A DNA stretch of 64,000 nt from Nitrosomonas sp. GTDB taxonomy: Bacteria > Pseudomonadota > Gammaproteobacteria > Burkholderiales > Nitrosomonadaceae. The position numbers and the translations under genes were made by a program. How positions within the stretch are numbered: position 1 is the first letter of the stretch; each line of letters begins with the position of its first letter. The stretch is from NCBI GenBank assembly GCA_024281825.1, contig JAMWZY010000005.1, positions 1 to 64,000 of the forward strand, read 5' to 3'. The notes below the pieces were generated by a model. That model did no database searches. It was not told the DNA's origin and saw nothing but the letters and a program-made list of their open reading frames with translations. Shown one piece after another: positions 22,841 to 32,247 of this stretch.

Positions 22841-23338
22841 TTAAATGGATTTGCTATTTGGATTCTTCCTGTATTTCAATATAAGGAAGAATGCTATGCA
22901 GCTCACTGTAATAAAAGCCAGAAATGACCAATCAGGTATTGTTAAGTTGAGGAAATTCCAATCTATGTTGGCACAATCACCATTGGCTTCGAACATTCCA
23001 GGCCACCATTCTGCGATCGGTAAAGAATTAAGAAAGGCTTCTTCAGGACTGATGCCACATTCAAATGATTCCGGATAGCGTATGAGCCATGCATGCCGGG
23101 CCGCGACAATACCTCCCAAGAAAGCGAAGAACATTATAAAAATGCTGTAGAAACGGCTTCCAACCAAGCTTGGGTTATGTAGAAAAGCTATTAAGGCAGT
23201 CACGCCAATCAACCAATAAGCAACGCGCTGTGCTACGCACAATGGACATGGTAGTAATCCTTGGACGTGTTGTAAGTACTGTGCATAGCCTAAAAGGCCA
23301 ATACAACTTAAAAAAATTAATAAAAAGATTAATCTCAT
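22841..23338 (-). CDS. dsbB: Disulfide bond formation protein B
   Basis: Inner-membrane quinone reductase that reoxidises periplasmic DsbA. The 165-residue protein has four predicted helices. The two periplasmic cysteine pairs are visible: CPLC at residues 31-34, and Cys94 (SFECG) with Cys122 (GDCAN). The gene converges on xerD with about 23 bp between the stops. dsbA is not in this window. Confidence 0.94.
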   Translation of the reverse strand: MRLIFLLIFLSCIGLLGYAQYLQHVQGLLPCPLCVAQRVAYWLIGVTALIAFLHNPSLVGSRFYSIFIMFFAFLGGIVAARHAWLIRYPESFECGISPEEAFLNSLPIAEWWPGMFEANGDCANIDWNFLNLTIPDWSFLAFITVSCIAFFLILKYRKNPNSKSI

Positions 23339-23450
23339 TTAATTTTTCGATGCTTTTCTTAATGTGAATTAATACAGAAACAACATAAGAACTGTGACTA
23401 GTACGGAAAAATGATCGAACATAGCATGGAAAAGATTGTGATTCAATGTG

Positions 23451-23828
23451 TTACTTTTCTTTCCATATTGCATAAGTAAGTAACAGCCATGCACTCAGAA
23501 ATGAAATGCCGCCAAAGGGTGTAACAATACCGAGACCGGGTATGCCTCCTGAGATACTTATGGCATAAAGACTGAAGCTGAACAGAATGATACCAAAGAG
23601 CATTAACCAGCCGGCAATAGGAATCAGACGCGAGTTGGGAAAATGCTGTAACAATAGGCCGATGATAAGAATACCGAAAGCATGGTAGAAATGATATTGC
23701 ACAGCGGTGTTATATACTGTCAGCATATCGCTGGATAACATTTTTTTCAGACCATGTGCACCAAAAGCACCTAATAAAATACAAATAAAGGTATTGAGTG
23801 TGCCTAGAATAAGAAATGTTTTTGACAT
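23451..23828 (-). CDS. DUF423 (TMEM256-like) membrane protein
   Basis: A 125-residue protein with four predicted transmembrane helices and the family signature LGAFGAHGLKK near residues 20-30. The C-terminal helix pair includes TPFGGISFLSAWLLL. DUF423 proteins are widespread in Proteobacteria, but their function is not established. The gene lies between dsbB and xseA on the same strand, with about 60 bp to xseA, and may be cotranscribed with xseA. Confidence 0.9.
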   Translation of the reverse strand: MSKTFLILGTLNTFICILLGAFGAHGLKKMLSSDMLTVYNTAVQYHFYHAFGILIIGLLLQHFPNSRLIPIAGWLMLFGIILFSFSLYAISISGGIPGLGIVTPFGGISFLSAWLLLTYAIWKEK

Positions 23829-23891
23829 AAGGGGATTGATTTTGTTTGATCAAGAAAAGAGTATTTGAGTTTTGTACCCTCAAGTAAAGCA

Positions 23892-25253
23892 TCAGACATT
23901 ATTGATCTTCTTGATATGTGCTTCACAGGATCCATGAGCGAATTTTACCTGAATATTATCACCAGGTTTGATTTGTTTACTGTTGTGTATCAATGTGCCA
24001 TCACTGGCGTTATACGTAATGCTATAACCGCGTTTTAATACTAATTGTGGGTTCAGTTGCGTTAATAGTAAATCGAATGATTTAATATGATGTAGTCGTA
24101 ATTCGATATAATCAGAAAAACTGTTGCTTAGAGACAGCGCCAGTTTTGCTGTGTGTGTCAAGGTTTCTGAGATATTGGGGCTGTTTGTTAGAAGATATTT
24201 TTTAGATTGATTTAGCTCCCATGTTTTTTTTTCTATCGCATGTTTCCAGATGTTATTTAATTGTTTTGCTAGGTAGTGTAAGCGTATCGTTTGACGCTGA
24301 ATTTTGCTTCCTGGATAAACGAGTCGATAGGAGAACATATCAACTTTTTGCATGATCCGTTCTGTCTGACGAAGCATATTGTGATTTAAATGATTAAAAA
24401 ACTTCTTGAGATGACGATTCAGTTCGGAGTGATCTTGACCGATCAATTCGGCTGCACCGGTCGGTGTTGGCGCTCGTCGATCCACGACAAAATCAGCAAT
24501 AGTAAAATCCGTTTCGTGACCGATACCACTGACAATTGGAATGGAGCTATTTGCTATAGCAAGAGCAACAATTTCCTCATTAAATGCCCATAAATCTTCG
24601 ATGCTACCTCCCCCACGGCAAAGAATCAGTACATCGCATTCCTTGCGTTGACATGCGGTTTCTATGGCATTGACGATTTCAGTAGCGGCGATTTTTCCTT
24701 GTACCAAAGTAGGGTAGATGACGATAGGAAGAGAGGGAGTGCGGCGTTGCATTGTGGCGATCACATCGCGTAACGCTGCGGTATTGGGTGAAGTGATAAC
24801 GCCGACTTGTTTAGGGAAGTTTGATAGTGTTTTTTTATTCTCGGCACGAAATAGTCCAGCATTTTCTAACTTAGATTTTAATCGCTCAAATGTTTCATAT
24901 AGTTTCCCCAGGCCTGCTTGACGTATGGTTTCAATGTTGAGCTGATAGTCCCCACGAAGCTCATAAATAGTTACCAGTGCAAGGGCTTCGATGTGCATGC
25001 CATCTTTGAGTTGCCAATCTATCGCATAATTTTTATGATTGAAAAAAACACAGCGTATCTGCGCAGCGCTATCTTTTAAAGAAAAATACCAATGCCCAGA
25101 GGGATAACATTTCAAGTTAGAAATTTCTCCTTGCACCCATAATAAAGGGATATTCTGTTCTAAGAGTTGCTTCGTGTTGCGGTTTAATTCACTAATGGTC
25201 AGTATTCGAGATGTCGAATTTTCTAGTGAGTAAGGTAGATTCATGGATAGCAA
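23892..25253 (-). CDS. xseA: Exodeoxyribonuclease VII large subunit
   Basis: Catalytic subunit of the single-strand-specific exonuclease VII. The 453-residue protein has an OB-fold N-terminal domain (LWVQGEISNLKCYPSGHWYF), the catalytic domain segments PNTAALRDVIATMQRR, CRGGGSIEDLWAFNEE and SGIGHETDFTIADFVVDRRAPTP (written here in parts), then a long helical region. The start is either TTG 25253 or ATG 25244; AAGGA lies before both. The partner xseB is not nearby. Confidence 0.96.
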   Translation of the reverse strand: MLSMNLPYSLENSTSRILTISELNRNTKQLLEQNIPLLWVQGEISNLKCYPSGHWYFSLKDSAAQIRCVFFNHKNYAIDWQLKDGMHIEALALVTIYELRGDYQLNIETIRQAGLGKLYETFERLKSKLENAGLFRAENKKTLSNFPKQVGVITSPNTAALRDVIATMQRRTPSLPIVIYPTLVQGKIAATEIVNAIETACQRKECDVLILCRGGGSIEDLWAFNEEIVALAIANSSIPIVSGIGHETDFTIADFVVDRRAPTPTGAAELIGQDHSELNRHLKKFFNHLNHNMLRQTERIMQKVDMFSYRLVYPGSKIQRQTIRLHYLAKQLNNIWKHAIEKKTWELNQSKKYLLTNSPNISETLTHTAKLALSLSNSFSDYIELRLHHIKSFDLLLTQLNPQLVLKRGYSITYNASDGTLIHNSKQIKPGDNIQVKFAHGSCEAHIKKINNV

Positions 25254-25531
25254 CGTTTCCTTTTATTAAAGAGAAAAATAGGGATAAGATAATATTTGGG
25301 TAATCTTATAATGGAAGTGATTGCAACGTTTATGGATGTGCTAATCATTAAGCAAGTTATAGAAATTATGGATGAAAATTAGAGTATATCGATTGACCTA
25401 GGATTAGGTGGCGTGATTTAGTTAATCATCAACTGTCAAAGTCCCAGATAAAGTTATAAAATAATCGATTTGGGTAAAAAGTTCCTTGTTGTAGCGCATT
25501 CCAATTCATTTGCCATTAAGGAGATTTATGC

Positions 25532-26140
25532 ATGTTATCTTTGATTCAAGCAGCCGGTTGGCCGATTTGGCCAATCATCATTGCATCTATTGTTGCCGTG
25601 GGTATCATTATTGAACGGATGTGGGCCTTGCGTTTGAAGATAATTTCACCCCAGGATCTTCTTCCTAAGGTGTTTAGCGAGTATCAGAGAAACGGTGCTA
25701 GTTCAGAAATGATTGAGCGTTTGAAGAAGCATTCTCCGTTAGGAGAAATCTTGGCGGCCGGGTTAAAAAATATCAAAAAATCGCGTGAGATAATGAAAGA
25801 ATCCATAGAAGAGTCTGGTCGAGCCGTTGCCTACGATTTGAATCGTTATCTGACAACATTGGGTACGATTGCTGCATTAAGTCCGTTGATGGGATTATTT
25901 GGCACTTTGGTGGGTATGATTGAAATTTTTGGCTCTAACTCTCCTACTGGTAGTAATCCAGCTCAACTAGCCTATGGAATTTCGGTGGCATTATATAATG
26001 CGGCGTTTGGTATATTAGTGGCGATACCCAGTATGATTTTTTATCGCTATTTTCGTGCAAAAGTCGATGGCTTTGTACTTGAAATGGAATTGCAAGCATT
26101 AAAATTAATTGAAATGGTGCATGGTGAGCGGGAAAACTGA
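25532..26140 (+). CDS. exbB: MotA/TolQ/ExbB family proton-channel protein
   Basis: Inner-membrane stator subunit of a proton-driven energy-transfer complex (ExbB-ExbD or TolQ-TolR type). The 202-residue protein has helix 1 near residues 10-30, a cytoplasmic loop, and helices 2 and 3 near 110-132 and 148-170, with the conserved TLGTIAALSPLMGLFGTLVGMIE block (in two parts around residue 120). AAGGAGA supports the start. A partner ExbD/TolR gene would be expected next, but the following 670 bp has none, so the symbol is by family only. Confidence 0.85.
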   Translation: MLSLIQAAGWPIWPIIIASIVAVGIIIERMWALRLKIISPQDLLPKVFSEYQRNGASSEMIERLKKHSPLGEILAAGLKNIKKSREIMKESIEESGRAVAYDLNRYLTTLGTIAALSPLMGLFGTLVGMIEIFGSNSPTGSNPAQLAYGISVALYNAAFGILVAIPSMIFYRYFRAKVDGFVLEMELQALKLIEMVHGEREN

Positions 26141-26813
26141 TTTTTCCCAGCCGATTTGAATTTTTCTTAGGAGAATGGAGGAAACAATTAGAGCACTGCT
26201 GGCCTATGATGTGGAAGTAGTATGTGTCCGAATTAGATGCGCGATGCGGTGTGGATGAATTTATAGATGTATAAAGAAAGCATTTAGTAGTTTGTGGGGA
26301 GTCATCACCACATAAATTTTGGGCTCTAGAATAAAAGTGATTTTAGTCTAAGTAACTCTGCGGGTGGACGAATCGTTCTCATCAAAGCAACAAAACATGA
26401 TATTGAGGTCTCGTGTATACTTCGGCTGAATCAATTATGACCGAGAATGAGAATAAAAAGAGTGTCGTACGCCAACGTAAAACACATAATTAGTGAAATA
26501 CCAGTCCTGTATTGTTGTACAAAAAATTGTTGAATAGCCTCACCTTTTTGAATAAAGGGTTATCAGGCTGCAGCTTTGTCAGTAGGTACTGGCGATCATT
26601 TAGTTATTCCACCTATGAGAATAATTTTAGATTTCGTAAACTCGAAAAAAATGCATATGCTTTTTAACAGTGACAAAGCGAAGTATGAATTTGTTTTTTT
26701 CACAAGAATCGGTACGAAAAGTCTTGGTGAATAAGGCTTGTTAATGGCTTTGGGTGGAATAGTACAAGATTAGTATGTTTTGTAAGATGTAAGAGAAGTG
26801 TGAATACTTATAA
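26141..26813. other. Gene-poor region between exbB and mlaA
   Basis: These 673 bases contain no open reading frame of convincing size on either strand and stop codons are dense. A short stretch at 26614-26730 reads as 38 plausible residues (MRIILDFVNSKKMHML...) before a stop but I do not recognise it. The position is where an exbD-like partner gene and sometimes lpxK would be expected, so it may be a decayed gene, but I found no recognisable ExbD remnant. Confidence 0.6.
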
Positions 26814-27629
26814 ATGAAAAGAAATATCCCAATTCAAACTGCAGTGGATTGTATTTTTAGGAAGCATTTTTTTTTGTGTGTTTTAGTCTTGTTCATTGCT
26901 TTGCTTTTTCAGGGCTGTGCTTCAACGCCAAAATCGAGTGATCAACAACTGGATGCAGTTGATCCGCATGAAGACATCAATCGCGCTGCATATGATTTTA
27001 CCGACCGCATTGATCGCACTGTATTTATGCCGATTGTCAATACCTATATTGACTATGTTCCAGATGCTGCGCAACGCTCCATTGGAAATTTTTATGATAA
27101 CTTATCATATCCAAATGTGGTATTGAATGATTTCTTGCAAGGTAAAATTAAACAGGGATTTCAAGATACACTACGCTTTGCTATTAATTCATCCATTGGC
27201 TTGTTTGGCTTATTTGATATGGCGACACATATGGGATTACAGGAACATGACGAGGATTTTGGGCAGACGCTTGGAGTGTGGGGTGTTACACCGGGATCTT
27301 ATTTATTTATTCCTTTACTTGGGCCAAGTAGTCAACGCGACGTTACGGGCATACCGGTCGGGCTTTTAACTAACGCACTTTTCTATGCGGGACTGGTCAT
27401 TGGTTCTCCTGTCACAGTTCCTTTAGGTTTTCTGGGTGCTATTGATAAACGAGCTCGTTTGGTTGGTCCGATGCGGATCCGTGATGAAGCGGCTATTGAC
27501 CCTTACCTATTTGTGAGAGAGGCCTCTATGCAACAACGTGAATTCTTGGTGCACGACGGTAAACTGCCATTAGATTTATATTATGAGCCTTTTCAAGATA
27601 ATCCCTTTGATAAAGAGGGTAAAAAATAG
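26814..27629 (+). CDS. mlaA: Outer-membrane lipoprotein MlaA (VacJ)
   Basis: Outer-membrane lipoprotein that removes mislocalised phospholipids from the outer leaflet and passes them to MlaC/MlaFEDB. The 271-residue precursor has a long lipoprotein signal with the lipobox LFQGC (Cys35). The MlaA core follows: DPHEDINRAAYDFTDRID, FYDNLSYPNVVLNDFLQGK, EDFGQTLGVWGV and YLFIPLLGPSSQRD. It is separated from the mlaEFD genes at the other end of the window and sits just before the hopanoid gene shc, a linkage seen in other hopanoid producers. Confidence 0.94.
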   Translation: MKRNIPIQTAVDCIFRKHFFLCVLVLFIALLFQGCASTPKSSDQQLDAVDPHEDINRAAYDFTDRIDRTVFMPIVNTYIDYVPDAAQRSIGNFYDNLSYPNVVLNDFLQGKIKQGFQDTLRFAINSSIGLFGLFDMATHMGLQEHDEDFGQTLGVWGVTPGSYLFIPLLGPSSQRDVTGIPVGLLTNALFYAGLVIGSPVTVPLGFLGAIDKRARLVGPMRIRDEAAIDPYLFVREASMQQREFLVHDGKLPLDLYYEPFQDNPFDKEGKK

Positions 27630-27793
27630 AAACTTTGACTTTTGTTTGGTAGTGCGGGAGTTTGGTAATATTCGATAGTTACAGACTGAGATTTTATGGA
27701 GAGATTGCTATAATTCAAAAGGTTATAATTGGTGGTTCGAATGAAATTGATCATTTTTTTAATGTTTGTATTAAATAGGATTCCCAGAGAACT

Positions 27794-29785
27794 ATGAATA
27801 GACCTCAAGTAATTCATGATATATCGCAATATCAACGATCAGTTACGATGATGGGAAAGAATAATCTAACATCTGTTGAGATATCTCATATGAATCAAGA
27901 AATAATTGATCTCAATGAGCTTGAGGAAAAATTTATTCAAGCGCGTTCTGCCATATTAGCGTTACAGCAGAAAGATGGGCACTGGTGTTTTCCACTTGAG
28001 GCCGATTGCACAATTCCAGCTGAATACATACTGATGATGCATTTCATGGATGAAGTGGATGTTACGCTGGAAAATAAAATTGCCCGCTTTATTCGTGACA
28101 AACAAGATATGAATCATGGGGGTTGGCCACTGTATTATGGTGGAGCATTTGACATCAGTTGCACGATCAAATCTTATTATGCACTAAAATTGGTTGGTGA
28201 TTCTCCCGAAGATGCGCATATGAAGTGTGCGCGTGAAGCGATTTTACAAAGAGGGGGAGCTGCAAAAGCGAATGTATTTACACGCTTACTGCTTGCTATG
28301 TATCAGCAAATTCCTTGGCGAGCTGTGCCTGTAGTGCCGGCCGAGCTTATTTTTTTGCCAAAATGGGCGCCGTTCCATTTGAGTAAAGTTTCTTATTGGT
28401 CACGCACTGTCATGGTGCCTTTGTCAATTCTGTGTACCTTGAAAGCTAAAGCGATTAATCCAAGAAAAGTGGATATTCGCGAATTGTTTATTACTCCACC
28501 TGAAGAAGAGCAAAACTATTTTCCAAAACCAGACACTTTGTTGAAGTGGGTATTTATGTCGGTAGAACGCTTATTGTCGCGTTTTGAGCCAAAACTTCCG
28601 CAATCATTGCGCCAGGAGGCGATTAGCTCTGCAGAACATTGGGTATTGGAGCGCTTGAACGGAGAGTGCGGTATCGGCGCGATTTTTCCAGCCATAGTCA
28701 ATGCACATGAAGCATTAGCTCTACTAGGTTACAGTTATGATCATCCCAGTCGTGCAAAGTGTCGCAATGCACTTCGTGGTTTATTGGTCGATGAGGGAGA
28801 ACGAGTTTGGTGCCAACCCTGTACATCACCTGTTTGGGATACCGTGTTAACGGGACTTGCATTACAAGAAGATCTTGAAACGGATCAAGAGCCTGTACAC
28901 CATGCGATGGATTGGTTAGTAAAGCAGCAAGTTTTAGAGGCCCCCGGTGATTGGCGTGATAAGCGGCCAGATCTGGCCGGCGGCGGATGGGCTTTTCAAT
29001 ATGCTAATCCACATTATCCAGATTTGGATGATACAGCTGCGGTCGCTTGGGCGTTAGAACAGGGGGGCTTGGAGCGACATGAATACGCGCTAGAACGCGC
29101 AGCGAATTGGCTGGCTGGAATGCAATCGAAAAATGGCGGGTTTGCCGCTTTCGATATTGATAACGTGCATCATTATTTAAATGAAATTCCTTTTGCGGAC
29201 CATGGTGCTCTCATCGATCCACCCACTAGTGATGTGACAGCACGATGTGTGGGATTGCTCGGTAAATATGGCAAGCATCAGTTAGAGGTATGGCGTGGTA
29301 TTGGTTTCTTGCTGCGTGAGCAAGAATCTAATGGTTCCTGGTTTGGCCGCTGGGGAACCAATTATATTTATGGTACTTGGTCTGTATTGGAAGCTTTTCG
29401 CTTGGCTAAATTTGATATGCAGCATGCATCTGTGCGCCGAGCTGTGCAGTGGTTAGAGTCAGTGCAGCGTGTTGATGGCGGATGGGGTGAAACGAATGAT
29501 TCTTATCTGGATGAAAAAATAGCGGGTCAATTCCTTGAAACCAGTACGGCTTTCCAAACTGCTTGGGCAGTATTAGGACTTATGGCAGCCGGTGAAGTCA
29601 AAAGTGAATCGGTTCGCAGGGGAATTAACTATATATTGACCCAGCAAGATCACAATCACTTATGGGACGAGCCTTGGTTTACTGCGCCTGGTTTTCCGCG
29701 AGTATTTTACTTGCGTTATTATGGGTACTCAAAGTTTTTCCCATTATGGGCGCTTGCACGTTATCGTGTGTTGATCCGAGACTAA
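27794..29785 (+). CDS. shc: Squalene--hopene cyclase
   Basis: Monotopic membrane enzyme that cyclises squalene to hopene/hopanol, the core step of hopanoid synthesis. The 663-residue protein has the acid catalytic motif DLDDTA at residues 410-415 and several QW repeats (QQKDGHWCFPLE, QSKNGGFAAF, QESNGSWFGRWG, QRVDGGWGE). The motif DXDD is intact. hpnG begins 4 bases after the stop. The first 40 residues are poorly conserved, so a start at a later ATG (27842 or 27848 region) is possible. Confidence 0.96.
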   Translation: MNRPQVIHDISQYQRSVTMMGKNNLTSVEISHMNQEIIDLNELEEKFIQARSAILALQQKDGHWCFPLEADCTIPAEYILMMHFMDEVDVTLENKIARFIRDKQDMNHGGWPLYYGGAFDISCTIKSYYALKLVGDSPEDAHMKCAREAILQRGGAAKANVFTRLLLAMYQQIPWRAVPVVPAELIFLPKWAPFHLSKVSYWSRTVMVPLSILCTLKAKAINPRKVDIRELFITPPEEEQNYFPKPDTLLKWVFMSVERLLSRFEPKLPQSLRQEAISSAEHWVLERLNGECGIGAIFPAIVNAHEALALLGYSYDHPSRAKCRNALRGLLVDEGERVWCQPCTSPVWDTVLTGLALQEDLETDQEPVHHAMDWLVKQQVLEAPGDWRDKRPDLAGGGWAFQYANPHYPDLDDTAAVAWALEQGGLERHEYALERAANWLAGMQSKNGGFAAFDIDNVHHYLNEIPFADHGALIDPPTSDVTARCVGLLGKYGKHQLEVWRGIGFLLREQESNGSWFGRWGTNYIYGTWSVLEAFRLAKFDMQHASVRRAVQWLESVQRVDGGWGETNDSYLDEKIAGQFLETSTAFQTAWAVLGLMAAGEVKSESVRRGINYILTQQDHNHLWDEPWFTAPGFPRVFYLRYYGYSKFFPLWALARYRVLIRD

Positions 29786-29789
29786 TTCA

Positions 29790-30491
29790 GTGAGTGTAAC
29801 CGGCTTGGTGGTGGCTTTACGTGCAGAGGCACGCTGCGTAACGTCACTGCATGTTCCAATGAACAAAAAGATCGCAATTAATCCGCATACGGTGTTATGG
29901 CTTAGCGGCATGGGTGCGGAATCTGCAAAGAAAGCCGCAGAGCAGTTATACCATGCTGGGGTAACGAGATTGGCAAGTTTTGGTGTGGCCGGTGCGTTGG
30001 ATAAGCAGCTCAAACCAGGCAACCTCGTACTCCCGGATGCCGTGTACGGTGAAAATTTATTACCAGTCGCATTGGATTGGCGCAATCATTTACAACATCG
30101 GTTATCCAGCAACATGGTGGTCGCTAATGGTGTGTTGGCAAATAGCGCTGAACCGCTTACTACAATGCAATCCAAACTGAAGCTTGCGGAAATAACCGGC
30201 GCTTGTGCTGTGGATATGGAAAGCAGCGCGGTAGCAACAATTGCAGCGGAAGTTGCGATTCCTTTCATTGCAGTCCGTGCCATCGTTGATCCCGTCGAAT
30301 TTTCGCCGCCTGACGCATTGTTGAGTGCTGTTGAACCGGATGGTAGTGCCAACCTGCTCCGTATCCTCGCGCTAATCCTTAACCGATCGATTCCAATCGG
30401 AACGCTGCTTCAAATGGGACTGGGTATGCGCACAGCCTGTAAGACCTTATCTCATGTGATACAAGCTGCTGGTCCTGATTTGGCAAGCTAA
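29790..30491 (+). CDS. hpnG: Hopanoid-associated phosphorylase HpnG
   Basis: Nucleoside-phosphorylase-fold enzyme that releases adenine from adenosylhopane, giving ribosylhopane during side-chain synthesis. The 233-residue protein has the glycine motif LWLSGMGAESA, the FGVAGALD segment and the base/ribose-binding motif VDMESSAVA (141-149). GTG start, 4 bp after shc, so translational coupling is likely. hpnH, the radical-SAM enzyme that makes adenosylhopane, is not adjacent and must be elsewhere if the pathway is complete. GC is visibly higher here than in the nuo region. Confidence 0.9.
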   Translation: MSVTGLVVALRAEARCVTSLHVPMNKKIAINPHTVLWLSGMGAESAKKAAEQLYHAGVTRLASFGVAGALDKQLKPGNLVLPDAVYGENLLPVALDWRNHLQHRLSSNMVVANGVLANSAEPLTTMQSKLKLAEITGACAVDMESSAVATIAAEVAIPFIAVRAIVDPVEFSPPDALLSAVEPDGSANLLRILALILNRSIPIGTLLQMGLGMRTACKTLSHVIQAAGPDLAS

Positions 30492-30575
30492 GGTACAATT
30501 CTTACCCTATAATCATCTTCAATTGCCGTCCATGAAAAATTCGCAGTATTCCATTTGAATTTCAAAATAGCATTA

Positions 30576-30591
30576 ACTAGCGATCGCTAGT
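30576..30591. promoter_or_regulatory. 16-bp perfect palindrome upstream of the decarboxylase gene
   Basis: ACTAGCGATCGCTAGT is a perfect 16-bp palindrome with the core GCGATCGC, 72 bp before the decarboxylase start. It could be a regulator binding site or simply a repeat; an 11-base part (CGATCGCTAGT) recurs around 43256-43266. No regulator is identified. Confidence 0.3.
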
Positions 30592-30662
30592 CATAGCAGT
30601 ATTCGTGCTTTTTAATTCGACAAGGTACTCATTCACAACACAGATCACAGAGAGACATCATC

Positions 30663-31835
30663 ATGATCAAAATCCAAGATTACTTCTCAGAAGCGCAATG
30701 GCAAAAGTTCCTGAAGGCCGCGGTTGAGCATGAGACGCCTTTTCTACTCGTAGATTTATCGCTGATTAAGCAAAAATTTGAAGAAATGGTGATGTACTTT
30801 CCCAATGCAAAGATTCACTATGCCATGAAAGCTAATCCTGGGGTTCCCGTGATTAATTTACTGCGCGATTTGGGATCCAATTTTGACTGTGCGTCCATAT
30901 TTGAACTAGATCGGGTATTTGATAGCGGGGTTACACCGGATCGCGTTTCTTATGGCAACACCATCAAAAAGGCAGCTCATATCAAGTACGCTTACGACAA
31001 AGGTGTGCGTCTTTATGCCACCGACTCAAAGGCTGATATTCAGAAGATCGCTGAGAATGCGCCGGGTTCACGGGTTTTTGTTCGTATTTTGGTCGAAGGC
31101 GGAGATACCGCTGAGTGGCCGCTGTCACGTAAATTTGGTTGTCATCCTGATATGGCGATTGATTTGTTAGTGAATGCCAAGAAACTCGGTCTGGAACCCT
31201 ATGGCATTTCTTTTCATGTCGGTAGTCAACAGAAAGATATTGCTGTATGGGATGACGCACTATCAAAAGTCAAGTATATGTTTGATTGGATGAAATATGA
31301 GGAAGATATTATTCTGAAGATGATCAATATGGGGGGAGGGTTTCCTGCAAACTATATTTCCGAGGTTAATCCATTCAAAGTGTATGCTGAAGAAATTATT
31401 CGATACCTTAAAGATGACCATGGCGACGATATCCCCGAGATTATTCTTGAACCCGGCAGATCATTAGTGGCAGGTTCGGGGGTTATAGTCTCCGAAGTGG
31501 TATTGATCTCTCGGAAATCCCGTACCGATCTGACACGCTGGGTCTATTCCGATGTCGGTTTGTTTCAAGGTTTGATTGAAACTTTAGGTGAAGCAATCAA
31601 ATACCCAGTTTACACACCGAAAATGGAACGCAACAATGATGAAGGGACCGTGATATTAGCAGGCCCCACGTGTGACTCGACCGATATCATGTACGAGCAA
31701 TCAGGTTACAAACTACCACAAAGTCTAGCCATAGGGGACAAACTTTACTGGTTGACGACGGGGGCTTACACCAACTCATATTCCTCGGTTGAATTTAACG
31801 GTTTTCCACCGCTTAAAACCATTTATATTGCTTAA
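30663..31835 (+). CDS. Ornithine/lysine decarboxylase (fold III, PLP-dependent)
   Basis: PLP-dependent decarboxylase of the alanine-racemase fold, making putrescine from ornithine (and possibly cadaverine from lysine). The 390-residue protein shows the PLP lysine in YAMKANP (Lys56), HVGSQ (185-189), the phosphate-binding GGGFP (224-228), EPGR (263-266) and the catalytic cysteine in GPTCDSTD (334-341). The GPTCDSTD motif is that of ornithine/lysine decarboxylases rather than diaminopimelate decarboxylase or biosynthetic arginine decarboxylase. Substrate preference cannot be read from sequence. It is probably a single-gene transcript. Confidence 0.92.
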   Translation: MIKIQDYFSEAQWQKFLKAAVEHETPFLLVDLSLIKQKFEEMVMYFPNAKIHYAMKANPGVPVINLLRDLGSNFDCASIFELDRVFDSGVTPDRVSYGNTIKKAAHIKYAYDKGVRLYATDSKADIQKIAENAPGSRVFVRILVEGGDTAEWPLSRKFGCHPDMAIDLLVNAKKLGLEPYGISFHVGSQQKDIAVWDDALSKVKYMFDWMKYEEDIILKMINMGGGFPANYISEVNPFKVYAEEIIRYLKDDHGDDIPEIILEPGRSLVAGSGVIVSEVVLISRKSRTDLTRWVYSDVGLFQGLIETLGEAIKYPVYTPKMERNNDEGTVILAGPTCDSTDIMYEQSGYKLPQSLAIGDKLYWLTTGAYTNSYSSVEFNGFPPLKTIYIA

Positions 31836-32247
31836 TCTCTGCGGGTTTAACAGGCCGTTGAAAAACTATCTGCGTTGCCGCTGCGGTGTTAAAAACAGAC
31901 TCAGAATTACTCATTTATTAGGCATAAACTGCGCTCAAAAGAACGGTCATTCAATGGTTTCTTCAATCCAAACCAGCTTCCTCAGCCATAGGGATATTTG
32001 TCCCGAAAAATAGCCTAGTATCATGATTTCTTGGAGTAGAATCGGGATATTTGATTTCTATCTATTTTACAAATCCTCTGATACAGTTGTGGGAAACTAG
32101 AAAATCGGCTGCCATCAGAGTCAACATCCAAGTGCCTGTCATATCAATCGTTCTGGTAATTCTTCCATTTCTAATACTGAACCCGACTGGGAAAACTGTT
32201 TCCGACCTGAATAACTGAGTGCGTTTTAACCAATAAGAGAAAAAATC
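31836..32247. other. Intergenic region with possible IS-end remnant
   Basis: No coding sequence is supported in these 412 bases. Around 31849-31870 the sequence AGGCCGTTGAAAAACTATC resembles the CAGGC(T/C)GTTGAAAAA ends common at insertion sequences and their relics. I found no matching inverted end elsewhere in the window. AAGAGA before the ATG at 32248 serves as ribosome site for the next gene. Confidence 0.3.

Noticed and set aside
31789..32013. Plus-strand open frame of 74 codons after the decarboxylase gene
   Set aside because: It starts inside the decarboxylase gene in another frame, has no ribosome site and no recognisable domain.
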